This document shows positions 16,889 through 25,734 of a stretch of DNA of 64,000 nucleotides, one piece after another. The position numbers and the translations under genes are program-made. The stretch comes from Natronoarchaeum mannanilyticum (GTDB lineage: Archaea; Halobacteriota; Halobacteria; Halobacteriales; Natronoarchaeaceae): positions 1 through 64,000 of the forward strand of contig NZ_BAAADV010000006.1 in NCBI RefSeq assembly GCF_039522665.1, written 5' to 3'. Positions within the stretch are counted from its first letter, which is position 1; each line of letters starts with the position of its first letter. A model generated the notes under the pieces. That model saw only the letters and a list, made by a program, of their open reading frames with translations. It had not been told where the DNA came from and searched no databases.

Positions 16889-17239
16889 TCACGGTACGCG
16901 ACGGACGACGATCAGCCCATCGCCGTGGACGGTCACCGAACAGCCCGCGAGCTCGAACGAGAGCGTTCGCGGACGCGTCGCTTCACCTTCGAACAAGCGA
17001 TCGAGCGCGTCGGGGTCGAGTACGTCGTACAACCGCTCGTCGAGCGACAGCGGATCCGTGCTAAGTGTGGTTGCGACGGCCTGTACTACGCTGGTGCTCA
17101 GTCGTCGCTCGCCCGCGAAATCGTGGCGCGTTCGGTGGTCGTCGGTCGGCGCGTCGGACGCGATCAGCGGACTCGCGGTGTTCTGTGCGGTCGCACTCTC
17201 GTCGTCGGTCGTCGAGGACAATGTCGTGTTACTGGTCAT
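16889..17239 (-). CDS. HalOD1 output-domain protein A
   Basis: 116-aa protein. The C-terminal part (about 45-116: LSTSVVQAVATTLSTDPLSL, DVLDPDALDRLFEG, VTVHGDGLIVVR) matches the halobacterial output domain HalOD1, a small domain found alone or at the end of haloarchaeal signalling proteins. The first 40 residues are Ser/Thr/Asp-rich and probably disordered. The stand-alone form suggests a response or adaptor role; partners are unknown. A second copy is at 52562. The gap 17240-17563 shows no gene. Confidence 0.85.
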   Translation of the reverse strand: MTSNTTLSSTTDDESATAQNTASPLIASDAPTDDHRTRHDFAGERRLSTSVVQAVATTLSTDPLSLDERLYDVLDPDALDRLFEGEATRPRTLSFELAGCSVTVHGDGLIVVRRVP

Positions 17240-17563
17240 AGCGAAGGTCGACGGTCAACGTCGCCCGTATGTCCTCTCGTCGGGCCTCATAATCGTATCG
17301 CTCTCCGCTCGTCAGGTGACGGGAGAGCGGCTTACGGCGCCGAAACGGAGAGCGGTACGTATAGATTACTGGAGTATAGCGGCAACGTACTCCCGCTTGC
17401 GGCGCTGTACGGCTACTTTTCGAGGGGACGCCATCGATCGACTCGGAGCGGAAGACCGGCTTGCGGCGCGCGGTAGCATCTCCGTACCGCCGTTGTCGAT
17501 CGTCGAGAGCGCGCCGGCGACGAGGAAAAACAGTTTTGGGCCGGCCGCCCGTAGGACCGGAAC

Positions 17564-18187
17564 GTGAGCGAACACGACGACGTTGACGAGAGTTGTGACT
17601 GCAAGATTGGGCGAATCGTCGACCGCTACGACCTCCAGGATCTGAACGACGATCTCGCGGCGGACTGGACGGGTGCCGCGGGCGAACGACGGAGCCTGAG
17701 AGAGCTGGCTCGCGAGGTCGACCGGCGGGTCCTCCGGACGGCGATGGATCGTGCGGGAATGGAGTACAGGGACGGCGAGGTCGAGAACGTCTATCGGATC
17801 CTCACCGACGACGACGTCAGCAGCGGGAGTCGGACCGAGACCCGTCGCGAACTCGAACACGCTTCGGTGCCGATCGAGCAGGTCGAGCGCGACTTCGTCT
17901 CTCATCAGACCGTCCACACGCACCTAACCGACTGCCTCGAGGCCTCGATGGAGGAGCCGGACGACGCCGAGCGGATCGAGAGCGCGCGCGACACGCTCCG
18001 GGCGCTGCAGAACCGCACCGTCGCGGTGACTGACGATACGATCGGGCGTCTCGACGGCGCGGACGCGCTGTCGGTCGGCGAGTACAGTGTTCTCGTCGAC
18101 GTGACGGTCGTCTGCGAAGACTGCGGCGGCCACTACACGGTCGGCGAGCTGCTCGACGCAGAGGGCTGTGACTGCGCCGACGTGTGA
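17564..18187 (+). CDS. rdfA: RdfA family (rod-determining factor-like) protein
   Basis: 207-aa protein with CDCKIGRIVDRYDLQDLNDD at the start, a helical middle and a C-terminal cysteine knuckle pair (VCEDCGGHYTVGELLDAEGC), a layout matching haloarchaeal RdfA proteins. In Haloferax volcanii RdfA is needed for rod cells. The start is GTG at 17564. It lies 123 nt upstream of an SMC/Rad50-like gene in the same direction; this rdfA-SMC-like pairing is recurrent in haloarchaea, suggesting they work together. The four cysteines near the C-terminus could bind zinc. Confidence 0.75.
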   Translation: MSEHDDVDESCDCKIGRIVDRYDLQDLNDDLAADWTGAAGERRSLRELAREVDRRVLRTAMDRAGMEYRDGEVENVYRILTDDDVSSGSRTETRRELEHASVPIEQVERDFVSHQTVHTHLTDCLEASMEEPDDAERIESARDTLRALQNRTVAVTDDTIGRLDGADALSVGEYSVLVDVTVVCEDCGGHYTVGELLDAEGCDCADV

Positions 18188-18278
18188 GCGTTCCGGCGTT
18201 CGATTGACGGGCTGTCCCCGGACTTTACACCAGTATGACTGTAACCGAAGTCGCCTGAAGCCGCCGGAGAGTACCAAA

Positions 18279-18288
18279 GCATAAATAC
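18279..18288 (+). promoter_or_regulatory. TATA-type promoter of the SMC-like gene
   Basis: GCATAAATAC at 18279-18288 is a typical haloarchaeal TATA box, placed 22-31 nt before ATG 18311. This spacing supports a leaderless transcript starting at 18311 rather than the upstream GTG/ATG at 18293-18298. Confidence 0.6.
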
Positions 18289-18310
18289 AACCGTGATGAA
18301 CAAATTCGTA

Positions 18311-20284
18311 ATGAGCACTGGATCATCACAGCAGACAGCGGCTCCCCCGCAGAGCGTCACCGTTCGCGCACGGAACATCGGCGGCATCGACGAGACCGAA
18401 GTGACGCTGCACCGCGGTATCACGGCGCTGACCGGCCGGAACGCGACCAACAGGACGTCGCTGCTGCAGGCGATCATGGCCGCACTGGGCAGCGACGACA
18501 CGTCGCTCAAAGCCGACGCCGACGAGGGACGGGCGATCCTCGAGGTCGGCGACGAGACGTACGAGCGGACGCTGCACCGACGCAATGGGACGGTCGTGAC
18601 GGAGGGCGAGCCCTACCTGGAGGACAGCGGGATCGCCGATCTGTTCGCGTTTCTGCTGGAAGACAACGAGGCCCGCCGCGCGGTGGCGCGGGGCGACGAC
18701 CTCCGGGACATCATCATGCGCCCGGTCGACACCGACGCCATCCGCGAGGAGATCTCCCGCACCGAGCAGGAAAAGCGAGACATCGATCAGCGCCTCTCGA
18801 AACTCGAGGACCTGTCCGCGAAGCTGCCCGACCTCGAACAGAAACGCACGCGGCTGACCAACGAGATCGAGGAACAACGGGCGGAGCTGTCTGAGGCCAG
18901 AGAGCAGGTCGAGGACGCCGAGGCGGGCGTCGAGGAAACCCGCGAGGAGAAAGACGAACTCGACGCCAAACTCGACGAGCTCCAGGAGACCCGCTCGGAG
19001 CTCGAACGGGTCCGCCGCCGGATCGACACCGAGCGCGAGAGCATCGAGGCGCTGGAGGACGAGCGCGACGAGTTGGCCGACGAACTCGAGGACGCTCCCG
19101 AGCGCCCCGGCGCGGAGATCGATCGGCTGGAAGCCGAGATCGACCGGCTCCAGAACGAGAAGGAGGAACTCACCGCCGAGATCAGCCAGCTCCAGAGCAC
19201 GATCCAGTTCAACGAGGAACGGCTCGAGTCGGCCGGCGGCGCGGTCGACGCGAACGGCGGCACCGGCGGCGAGTCGGGCGGCGACGTGACCGACCAGCTG
19301 CTGCCCGACAGCGACGGCGAGACGGTCGAGTGCTGGACCTGCGGCTCCTCGGTCGCCCGCGACCAGATCGAGACGACGATCGAGCAGCTCCGATCGACCC
19401 GCCAGGAGCGCCTCGACGAGCGTAGCGAGCTCTCGACCGCGCTGCGGGAGACGCGCTCCGAACTGAGCGATCTGCGCGACCGCCGCGACGAGCACGAGCG
19501 CACCCGGAAGAAACTCGACAGCGTCGAGGAGGAGATCGAGGAACGCGAGGATCGCGTCGAGCAGTACGTGGAGCGCCGGTCCCGGCTGACCGAGGAGATC
19601 GAGGCGCTGGAAGAGGAGGTCGAGCGACTCGAGGAGGACGTCCAGGACGAACTGCTCGACCAGCACAAGGAAGTCAACGAACTGGAATTCGAGCTCGAGC
19701 GTCTGGAAGGGCAGCGCGAGGACGTCGATGAGGAGATCGCGTCGATCGAGGACCGCCTCGACGAGCGCGAGGAACTGGAGGAGCGACGCGAGGCCGTCGC
19801 CGACGAGCTGACCGAGCTCCGGACCCGGATCGACCGCATCGAGGCCGACGCGGTCGAGGCGTTCAACGAGCACATGGAGCAAGTGCTCGACGTGCTGGGC
19901 TACGAGAATCTCGACCGGATCTGGATCGAGCGCACCGAGCGCGAGGTCCGCGAGGGGCGCCGCAAGGTCGAGAAGTCGTCGTTCGACCTGAAGATCGTCC
20001 GCAGCACCGACAGCGGCGCCGCGTACGAGGACGACATCGACCACCTCAGCGAGAGCGAGCGCGAGGTGACCGGGCTGGTGTTCGCGCTGGCGGGCTACCT
20101 CGTCCACGACGTCCACGAGACGGTGCCGTTCATGCTGCTGGACTCGCTGGAGGCGATCGACTCCGCCCGGATCGCCGATCTGATCGAGTACTTCCGCGAC
20201 CACGTGCCGTACCTGACCGTCGCGCTGCTCGAGGAGGACGCCGCCGCGCTGGAGGCGCCCCACGAGCGCGTGACCGAGATATAG
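18311..20284 (+). CDS. Archaea-specific SMC/Rad50-like ATPase with zinc-hook CxxC
   Basis: 657-aa ABC-type ATPase with head-coil-hook-coil-head order. The Walker A region is the variant GRNATNRTS (about residue 46), long acidic coiled coils span about 140-330 and 355-520, and a CWTC motif at about 340 sits where Rad50 has its zinc hook. The C-terminal head has HLSESEREVTGLVFALAG (signature) and PFMLLDSLEAID (Walker B region, with S where E is usual). It probably organises DNA or acts with RdfA in cell shape. A 123-nt gap from rdfA with its own TATA box suggests separate but linked transcription. Confidence 0.88.
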   Translation: MSTGSSQQTAAPPQSVTVRARNIGGIDETEVTLHRGITALTGRNATNRTSLLQAIMAALGSDDTSLKADADEGRAILEVGDETYERTLHRRNGTVVTEGEPYLEDSGIADLFAFLLEDNEARRAVARGDDLRDIIMRPVDTDAIREEISRTEQEKRDIDQRLSKLEDLSAKLPDLEQKRTRLTNEIEEQRAELSEAREQVEDAEAGVEETREEKDELDAKLDELQETRSELERVRRRIDTERESIEALEDERDELADELEDAPERPGAEIDRLEAEIDRLQNEKEELTAEISQLQSTIQFNEERLESAGGAVDANGGTGGESGGDVTDQLLPDSDGETVECWTCGSSVARDQIETTIEQLRSTRQERLDERSELSTALRETRSELSDLRDRRDEHERTRKKLDSVEEEIEEREDRVEQYVERRSRLTEEIEALEEEVERLEEDVQDELLDQHKEVNELEFELERLEGQREDVDEEIASIEDRLDEREELEERREAVADELTELRTRIDRIEADAVEAFNEHMEQVLDVLGYENLDRIWIERTEREVREGRRKVEKSSFDLKIVRSTDSGAAYEDDIDHLSESEREVTGLVFALAGYLVHDVHETVPFMLLDSLEAIDSARIADLIEYFRDHVPYLTVALLEEDAAALEAPHERVTEI

Positions 20285-20319
20285 AGCGCAGGGGCGTCGC
20301 GGCCGCGCTCGACGCCTCC

Positions 20320-20642
20320 TGACGGACGGCGCCGAGCTTTACAAGCGCGTCTCGAAGCGCCTGGAGAACTACAGCCACCGCATTCAGACCGTTTCGGCGC
20401 TCCGGCGCGCCCGTCAGCACGACGTGGCGAAGCGGCCGGGCCAGTCGGTCCAGTACGTCGTAGTCGACGACGCGCGGTCGCGGGAACGGGTGCGACTGGC
20501 GTTCGAGCTGATCGACGACTACGACGCCGACCTGCTCGTCCGGGCCTGCGAGAGTGTCGTCTCGCCGCTGGGCTGGAAGCGCAAGCGGATTCGGCGGTAT
20601 CTTCGGGACGGAGAGAATCTGACGCTCGGAGCGTTCGAGTAA
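20320..20642 (+). pseudogene. polB: C-terminal remnant of a family B DNA polymerase
   Basis: About 105 codons open in one frame match only the end of archaeal PolB: LYKRVSKRLENYS, then KRPGQSVQYVVVDD, DYDADLLVRACESV and SPLGWKRKRIRRYL. A full PolB has roughly 700-900 residues, with polymerase and exonuclease domains that are absent upstream, where the SMC-like gene ends at 20284. No good start codon precedes the homology. It is best read as the 3' scar of a polB gene lost by deletion or by insertion of the neighbouring module. Confidence 0.75.
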
Positions 20643-20697
20643 GGCGCTGAAAGAGAGATATCAAACGGGGAAACACCGGCCGGGTCGCCTCACCCCC

Positions 20698-21124
20698 ACA
20701 CCGCGTTTCCGGTGGGTTGGTGATTTTGCTACCCCTGCAGCACGATCCGGCTGCCAGACACCGTGTTTCCGGTGGTAGGCGTACGGCGAATGAGGTCAGC
20801 AGACTACTTAACCTCGGATATAGATAGTAGGGTTTATATGTTATAGCTTGTTATATCCCTTCAAGTGGATCAGCATACCGAATAGACGATCACAGACCGT
20901 CTTCCGCCAGTTGAACTGTCGGAGGTCTGGTCGCTCTCAGTGTTCTCCGGGTCCTCGCAGTACGAGTTCCACCCGGGCTGTTTAATCAGTCTAACCGTAT
21001 TTCCGGTGGTGACAATTCCTGCATATACCGTGGAGAACTGCTCTCTATTTGTCTGTCCCACCGGAAACGTGGTGTGTGTCTCTCGTCGAAATAGTAAAGG
21101 CGCATCCACCGGAAACGTGGTGTC
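20698..21124. repeat. Origin C: Orc1-C iterons around an AT-rich stretch
   Basis: The element CACCGGAAACGTGGTGTG occurs inverted at 20698-20716, 20757-20776 and 20991-21012 and direct at 21057-21080 and 21104-21124; another direct copy follows the gene at 22327-22348. Between the inverted copies, 20806-20865 is very AT-rich (TTTATATGTTATAGC) and could be the unwinding site. The last two copies lie within 75 nt before ATG 21130 and cover its promoter, pointing to autoregulation. Confidence 0.8.
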
Positions 21125-21129
21125 AAAGA

Positions 21130-22321
21130 ATGACCGACCCAGAAGAGTTCTTCCGGCGCGACGACGCTATCTTCGCGAACAAAGAGTTGCTCGAAATCAA
21201 TCATCTACCGACTAACGACCGCATCGTTGGCCGGGATGAAGAGATCAAACAGCTCGCGAATGCAACGAACCCTGCAATCTTCGGGCAGTCTCCCAGCAAC
21301 GTTCTCCTGTACGGGAAGACTGGGACGGGGAAATCGCTGTGCGCAAAACACGTTTCACGAACACTCGTCGATATCGCTGACGAGGAGGGCATCAACGTCA
21401 GGTACGTGTATATCGACTGCGCCCAGGACACGACTGAAACACAGACAGCTCGCTCTATCGCCTTCGGGTTCAATGACCCCGACGAAACTGGAATCACGAT
21501 ACCGGAAAAAGGGATCAGCACGTCAGCGTACTACAAACGGCTCTGGGAGATTCTCGATCAACAAACGGACGTCGCTATCGTCATCCTTGACGAGATCGAC
21601 AAACTCGACTCTGATTCGATTCTCATGCAGCTATCACGTGCCGGTGAAGCCGGAAAGATCTGCGACTGTAAGATTGGTGTGATCGGTATCAGTAACAAAA
21701 TCAAATACAAGGATCGGATGGACGAGCGGGTGAAATCTAGTCTCTGCGAACGTGAGTTCGTGTTCCCTCCCTATGACGCGAATCAGTTGCGCGAGATCAT
21801 GGACGCTCGAAAGGACGCGTTCCACGACGGGGTTCTGGAGTCTGGCGTGATCCCGAAAGTGGCCGCGCTCGCAGCACAAGAGCACGGTGATGCCCGAAAA
21901 GCGATCGATATGCTCCGCTACGCCGGAGAGATTGCGCAGTCCAGGGGAGATGGGACCGTCAAGGAATCGTACGTTACCGAAGCTCGCGAACAAGCCGAAA
22001 CCGACCGGTTCCGAGAACTTATTCGGGGTGCAACGCCGCATTCGCGTTACGTTTTGCAGTCGCTCGCACTGCTTTCGTTGAACAGCGAAAGCGACGATCA
22101 GTTTCGAACGACGACCATCTACGACATGTACGAACGAGTCTGTGGTGAACACGCGTCCGAACCCTTTCTCTCCGCCGCGTTCGTGATCTCCTGAAAGAAC
22201 ACGCCTTTCTTGACGTCGTCGAGCGATCTCGAGAAGGTGGTGGCCCTAAGGGGAATTACACTACACATCGGTTGCTCGAAGCCTCAGAGACCGTTCAGGA
22301 AGTTTTGCTAGATACGGAGTG
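21130..22321 (+). pseudogene. orc1: Orc1/Cdc6 initiator C, frameshifted near its C-terminus
   Basis: AAA+ initiator with Walker A GKTGTGKS (62-69) and Walker B ILDEIDKLDSD. The frame stops at 22194 after AAFVIS, but the next frame continues RRVRDLLKEHAFLDVVERSR... to a stop at 22321, supplying the expected winged-helix end. One missing base near 22160-22170 would restore EPLSLRRVRDLL. So this is either a real inactivating frameshift or a sequencing error. The start at 21130 is chosen because the in-frame upstream codons to 21049 are iteron DNA. Intact, it would have about 397 residues. Confidence 0.88.
22160..22195 (+). other. Frameshift site in orc1-C
   Basis: In the pyrimidine run CCCTTTCTCTCC the frame shifts by one. 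The reading before it matches the Orc1 lid/winged-helix linker and the reading after it (other frame) matches the rest of the winged helix. A one-base loss is the simplest explanation. Confidence 0.75.
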
Positions 22322-22443
22322 ACGCAACCACCGGAAACACGGTGTGTCTTCGGGTGTTGTCCCCGCACTTCGACTGACCACGTCGATCAGCAGTTCCTCG
22401 TTCTAGGAGAGACTCTCCACCGAGTTTCAGAGACATCAGACAC

Positions 22444-23076
22444 CTATTCCCCGAGCTCCCGCAGATACTCCGGCGGCACGCGATCGGTCGTGTACGTCTC
22501 CCGGCCGCGCTTGACGACTCGCAGGCCATCCTCCCGCATCGCGGCGGCGTCGATCGCGAGCACCGCGGGATCGACGGCGTGACGGCGTCCGACCTCCCGA
22601 GCTTCCGCGATCGATCCCGAGAGGTGGACCTTCTGGCGACTCATCGGTCGCAGTCCCTCCGCGCGGATCGACGCCAGGTTGTCGGGCGCGGTGCCGTGGT
22701 AGAGCTCGTCGGGGACCGGCGTCGCCTCGGCGTCCAGGTCGACGTCGACGGAGTGGCCGTAGGCGGCGCGGACGCGATCGACGTCCCGCTCGAACCGACC
22801 CTTCGGGTCGGTGGCGATCACCGCGGCGACGTGCTCGGGGCGCGCCCAGTCGTACTTCCCGACGGCGGCGTCGACGAGCGCGTCGTACGGCGTCCATCCC
22901 TGATCGTCGAGCTCGAGTCCGGCGTCGCCGGGGAAGTGCCGCAGCGCGCCGCTGAGAAACTTCGATAGCCGGGTTCGGCGGTCGCTCCCCAGGACGACGG
23001 TGCCAGCGTCCGAGCAGATCGGGCAGGAGTCGCCGACGACGTAGCCGTGGGCGTCGCACTCGCGAACTTCTGTCAT
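22444..23076 (-). CDS. kptA: RNA 2'-phosphotransferase (KptA/Tpt1)
   Basis: 210-aa NAD-dependent 2'-phosphotransferase, which in eukaryotes removes the splice-junction 2'-phosphate from tRNA. Motifs include LSKFLSGALRHFPGDAGLEL, GRFERD, the ELYHGTAPDNLASI segment and KVHLSGSIAEAREVG. The N-terminus adds a putative zinc ribbon (C7, H10, C18, C21). Archaeal tRNA ligation does not leave a 2'-phosphate, so its role in archaea is uncertain; NAD-dependent removal or ADP-ribose capping of RNA ends are alternatives. It stands alone and converges on orc1-C. Confidence 0.93.
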   Translation of the reverse strand: MTEVRECDAHGYVVGDSCPICSDAGTVVLGSDRRTRLSKFLSGALRHFPGDAGLELDDQGWTPYDALVDAAVGKYDWARPEHVAAVIATDPKGRFERDVDRVRAAYGHSVDVDLDAEATPVPDELYHGTAPDNLASIRAEGLRPMSRQKVHLSGSIAEAREVGRRHAVDPAVLAIDAAAMREDGLRVVKRGRETYTTDRVPPEYLRELGE

Positions 23077-23207
23077 CAGGTGAGCGTAGCCCTCAAGTCA
23101 CTTCAATAGCGGCGTCCTGAATCGAGATTGGAGTAAACGGCAACTAACTGTCAACCCACGTATTAGCAGAGATATACTAATTTAGGGAGTTCCGCTACGA
23201 GTAGCAA

Positions 23208-24404
23208 ATGGGTACACGTTCGGCACGCGATTCGGTGGTGATTCCGACCGGGTTCGATCCGGGGAGCTATCCCTGCGTCCGATCGCTCTCGCGCCGGGGC
23301 GTCCGCACGATCGTCGCCTCCGAGCACGAGAACGTCATGGCCGCGGCGTCGCGGTTCTGCGACGAGTCGGTCGTGATTCCGCCGCCGGATGACGATCTCC
23401 TCGCGTACAGGGACGCGCTGCTGGGGCTCGCTGCTCGGCCGTCAGTTCGGACGATCGTCCCGGTACGGCCCCGCGACCAGTATCTCTTCGCGAGGTACCG
23501 GGAGTCGTTCGAGAACTACGTCTCGGTCGTGACGCCGCCGCTGGAGACGCTGAACGTCGCGATCGATCGCGTTCGACTGATAGAGGCCGCCGAGCAAGCG
23601 GGCGTACCGGTGCCGGACACGCGTCGGCTCGGCGAGGTCGACGACTGGTCGGGGAAACAGATCGTCAAAGCCCGCTACAACCTCCTGGCGGACGAGTACC
23701 TCGACGGGTACTCGGAACGAGATTCGGACGTCGTCAAGGAACTCGAACACCTGGCGCCGGGAGAATGGCCCGATCGGGAGGAGCTCCACGACGAGATGCT
23801 CCACGAGCCGATCGTCCAGGAGTTCGTGGAGTCGACCGACGAGTACGTGTTCTGTGCCTCCTACGACCGCGGCGACGCACTCGCGACGTTCCAGCACCGA
23901 CAGGTCCGCGGCGACTCCTACACCGGGGGCGGCGGTGTCTATCGGGAAACCGTCGACATCCCGGAGCTCGACGCGGTCGGGCGGCAGTTGCTCGATCACC
24001 TCGACTGGCACGGCCCCGCCTGCATCGAGTACATGCGGGGCGCCGACACCGGCGAGTTCGTGCTCACCGAGATCAACCCTCGAATGTGGCAGTCGCTGGC
24101 CTGCGCGGTCCACTCCGGCGCGGACTTCCCGTACTACTACTGGCTGCAGGCGACGGATCGCGCCGACGAGATCGAGCCCAAGTACGACGTCGGGACCGGA
24201 AGCCACCTGCTGTACGGCGAGATCGGTCACCTTCTGTCGATCTATCAGGAGAATTCGCCGCTTGTCGATCGACCGTCGCTCCCCGGCAGGGCGCTGGAGA
24301 TCGCCACCTCCTGTTACGCTGTCCCGCAGTTCGACACGTTACGACTGGACGATCCGATGCCGTTCCTGAGCGGCGTCCAACGCGTTCTGAGCGGCGACAG
24401 ATGA
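23208..24404 (+). CDS. ATP-grasp carboxylate-amine ligase-like protein
   Basis: 398-aa ATP-grasp enzyme: an N-terminal pre-ATP-grasp domain (SVVIPTGFDPGSYPCVRSLS), nucleotide-binding IVKARYNL and PIVQEFV, and the metal site ACIEYMRGADTGEFVLTEIN followed by PRMW. Such ligases join a carboxylate to an amine via an acyl phosphate. Close haloarchaeal relatives are annotated carboxylate-amine ligase with no known substrate; decoration of a uronic-acid glycan with an amino acid would fit the neighbourhood but is inference. It converges with the deacetylase at 24574. Confidence 0.85.
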   Translation: MGTRSARDSVVIPTGFDPGSYPCVRSLSRRGVRTIVASEHENVMAAASRFCDESVVIPPPDDDLLAYRDALLGLAARPSVRTIVPVRPRDQYLFARYRESFENYVSVVTPPLETLNVAIDRVRLIEAAEQAGVPVPDTRRLGEVDDWSGKQIVKARYNLLADEYLDGYSERDSDVVKELEHLAPGEWPDREELHDEMLHEPIVQEFVESTDEYVFCASYDRGDALATFQHRQVRGDSYTGGGGVYRETVDIPELDAVGRQLLDHLDWHGPACIEYMRGADTGEFVLTEINPRMWQSLACAVHSGADFPYYYWLQATDRADEIEPKYDVGTGSHLLYGEIGHLLSIYQENSPLVDRPSLPGRALEIATSCYAVPQFDTLRLDDPMPFLSGVQRVLSGDR

Positions 24405-24573
24405 TCGCGTACAGCGGGTGCGATCGCTCGGCGAGCGTACCTCGGTCCGAGAATCCTCTCAGAGCACCGAATCGCGGGGGTGCTTCTCAACCGGCCCGCG
24501 CGGCGTCGTCCCGCGAGCGGGCTTGGGAGCTACGTCAGCACGCGGCCGACCAGCACGCCGAACCCGAAGCGGA

Positions 24574-25611
24574 TCAGACTCGCTGATCTACCCCCTGTCG
24601 CTGGCCTGCTACCCGATTCGTCTCGCCTTTCTGTTCGTCCTCTCCTTTCGGATTCGTCGCCGGCTTCGACGGGGACACGTGACGGACTCTGATGTCGTCG
24701 TTCAGCTCCGACATCGTCTTGACAGTAACGTCGTCGTTCTCTCTGAGCGATGCGAGCGTCTCCAGAAACGATTCGATCTGCGGGAACTGGTACTCGTTGC
24801 TGAGATCGTACAGGTGACACCAGACGTGCAGCGACGAGCCGTCGTCGATCGCGGCGTCAACCGCCGTGCGGAGATACCGCTCGTGGAGCCGACGACGAAC
24901 GCGAACGGGAAGCCACCGAAAGGCTAGATGTGTCGCTCGCTGACCGGACGGTAACGACGCGGCGGTGAGCGTCGGCTGCGAGGCGCAGTACGTTTCGACG
25001 ATCCCATCTTCGATCTGTGGTTCCCCGACGTGCGGGGGACCGAGCAACAGTTCTCGAAATCGACTGATACCGGTGGCGGCACTCTCGTCGGTCGGAACGC
25101 GGATGATTCCGATGCCTTGTTCGCGCAGAACGTCGGACGAGGGCTCGTAGTGGCGCGGCGGTACGAGAGACGTGGTCCGTCCGTTCGCCTCGCTCTCGTG
25201 GAGGTGCTGGGAGTATTCGATATCCCTCCGCTGCGTGTCCTCATCTGCTTCGCCGCACAGCACGTGCGAAAACGTGTGCGTGCACAGCTCGTGGTCAGTC
25301 CGCCGGGCAGCGATCTCGTCGATCATGTCGGGCGCGTAAAACAGTGGATCCGTCTCACTGTCGGTCCCGGGATCCGCTTCGAACCAACCGTCGTCGTACG
25401 GTCCCGGGTGCGATCCGGCGCACTCCTCGAGGAAAAGGTGGCCGACGACGTCGAAGGAGACGGGGATCCGATGCGCGTCGCAGGCGTCCAGCAACTTCCG
25501 CAGGTACCGCCGTTCCTCTCGTCCCCGCTCGCTCAGGTGGTCGTACCGCTGCAGGTCGTGGACTCCCCAACCCAGCTCGATCTCGATGCTGATCGTGACT
25601 GTCGCGGCCAT
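24574..25611 (-). CDS. Polysaccharide deacetylase-like protein B
   Basis: 345-aa NodB-fold protein. It starts TVTISIEIELGWG (E-L in place of the usual H-D pair), followed by PVSFDVVGHLFLEECA, HELCTHTFSHVLCGEAD with the metal histidines, and a C-terminal HVWCHLYDLSN. The replaced first aspartate motif (ISIEIELGWG) is shared with a subfamily of sugar deacetylase-like proteins found in glycan clusters, so activity is uncertain. The promoter region has a dyad TATCTATA-C-TATAGATA near 25645-25662. It is probably transcribed alone. Confidence 0.75.
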   Translation of the reverse strand: MAATVTISIEIELGWGVHDLQRYDHLSERGREERRYLRKLLDACDAHRIPVSFDVVGHLFLEECAGSHPGPYDDGWFEADPGTDSETDPLFYAPDMIDEIAARRTDHELCTHTFSHVLCGEADEDTQRRDIEYSQHLHESEANGRTTSLVPPRHYEPSSDVLREQGIGIIRVPTDESAATGISRFRELLLGPPHVGEPQIEDGIVETYCASQPTLTAASLPSGQRATHLAFRWLPVRVRRRLHERYLRTAVDAAIDDGSSLHVWCHLYDLSNEYQFPQIESFLETLASLRENDDVTVKTMSELNDDIRVRHVSPSKPATNPKGEDEQKGETNRVAGQRQGVDQRV

Positions 25612-25734
25612 ACTCGCGACCTCTTAGGGATCGTTCTTAGTTACTGTATCTATACTATAGATATACTTTCCATACTAGTGTGGGATTGGGAAGTGCGATC
25701 AAAATAGGATCCGACTCCGAAAGTCGGTCGTCGA

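Noticed and set aside
18326-20263. A 645-codon open frame antisense to the SMC-like gene
   Set aside because: It mirrors the coiled-coil codons of the true gene and gives a low-complexity Leu/Asp/Arg protein with no domain; typical shadow in GC-rich DNA.
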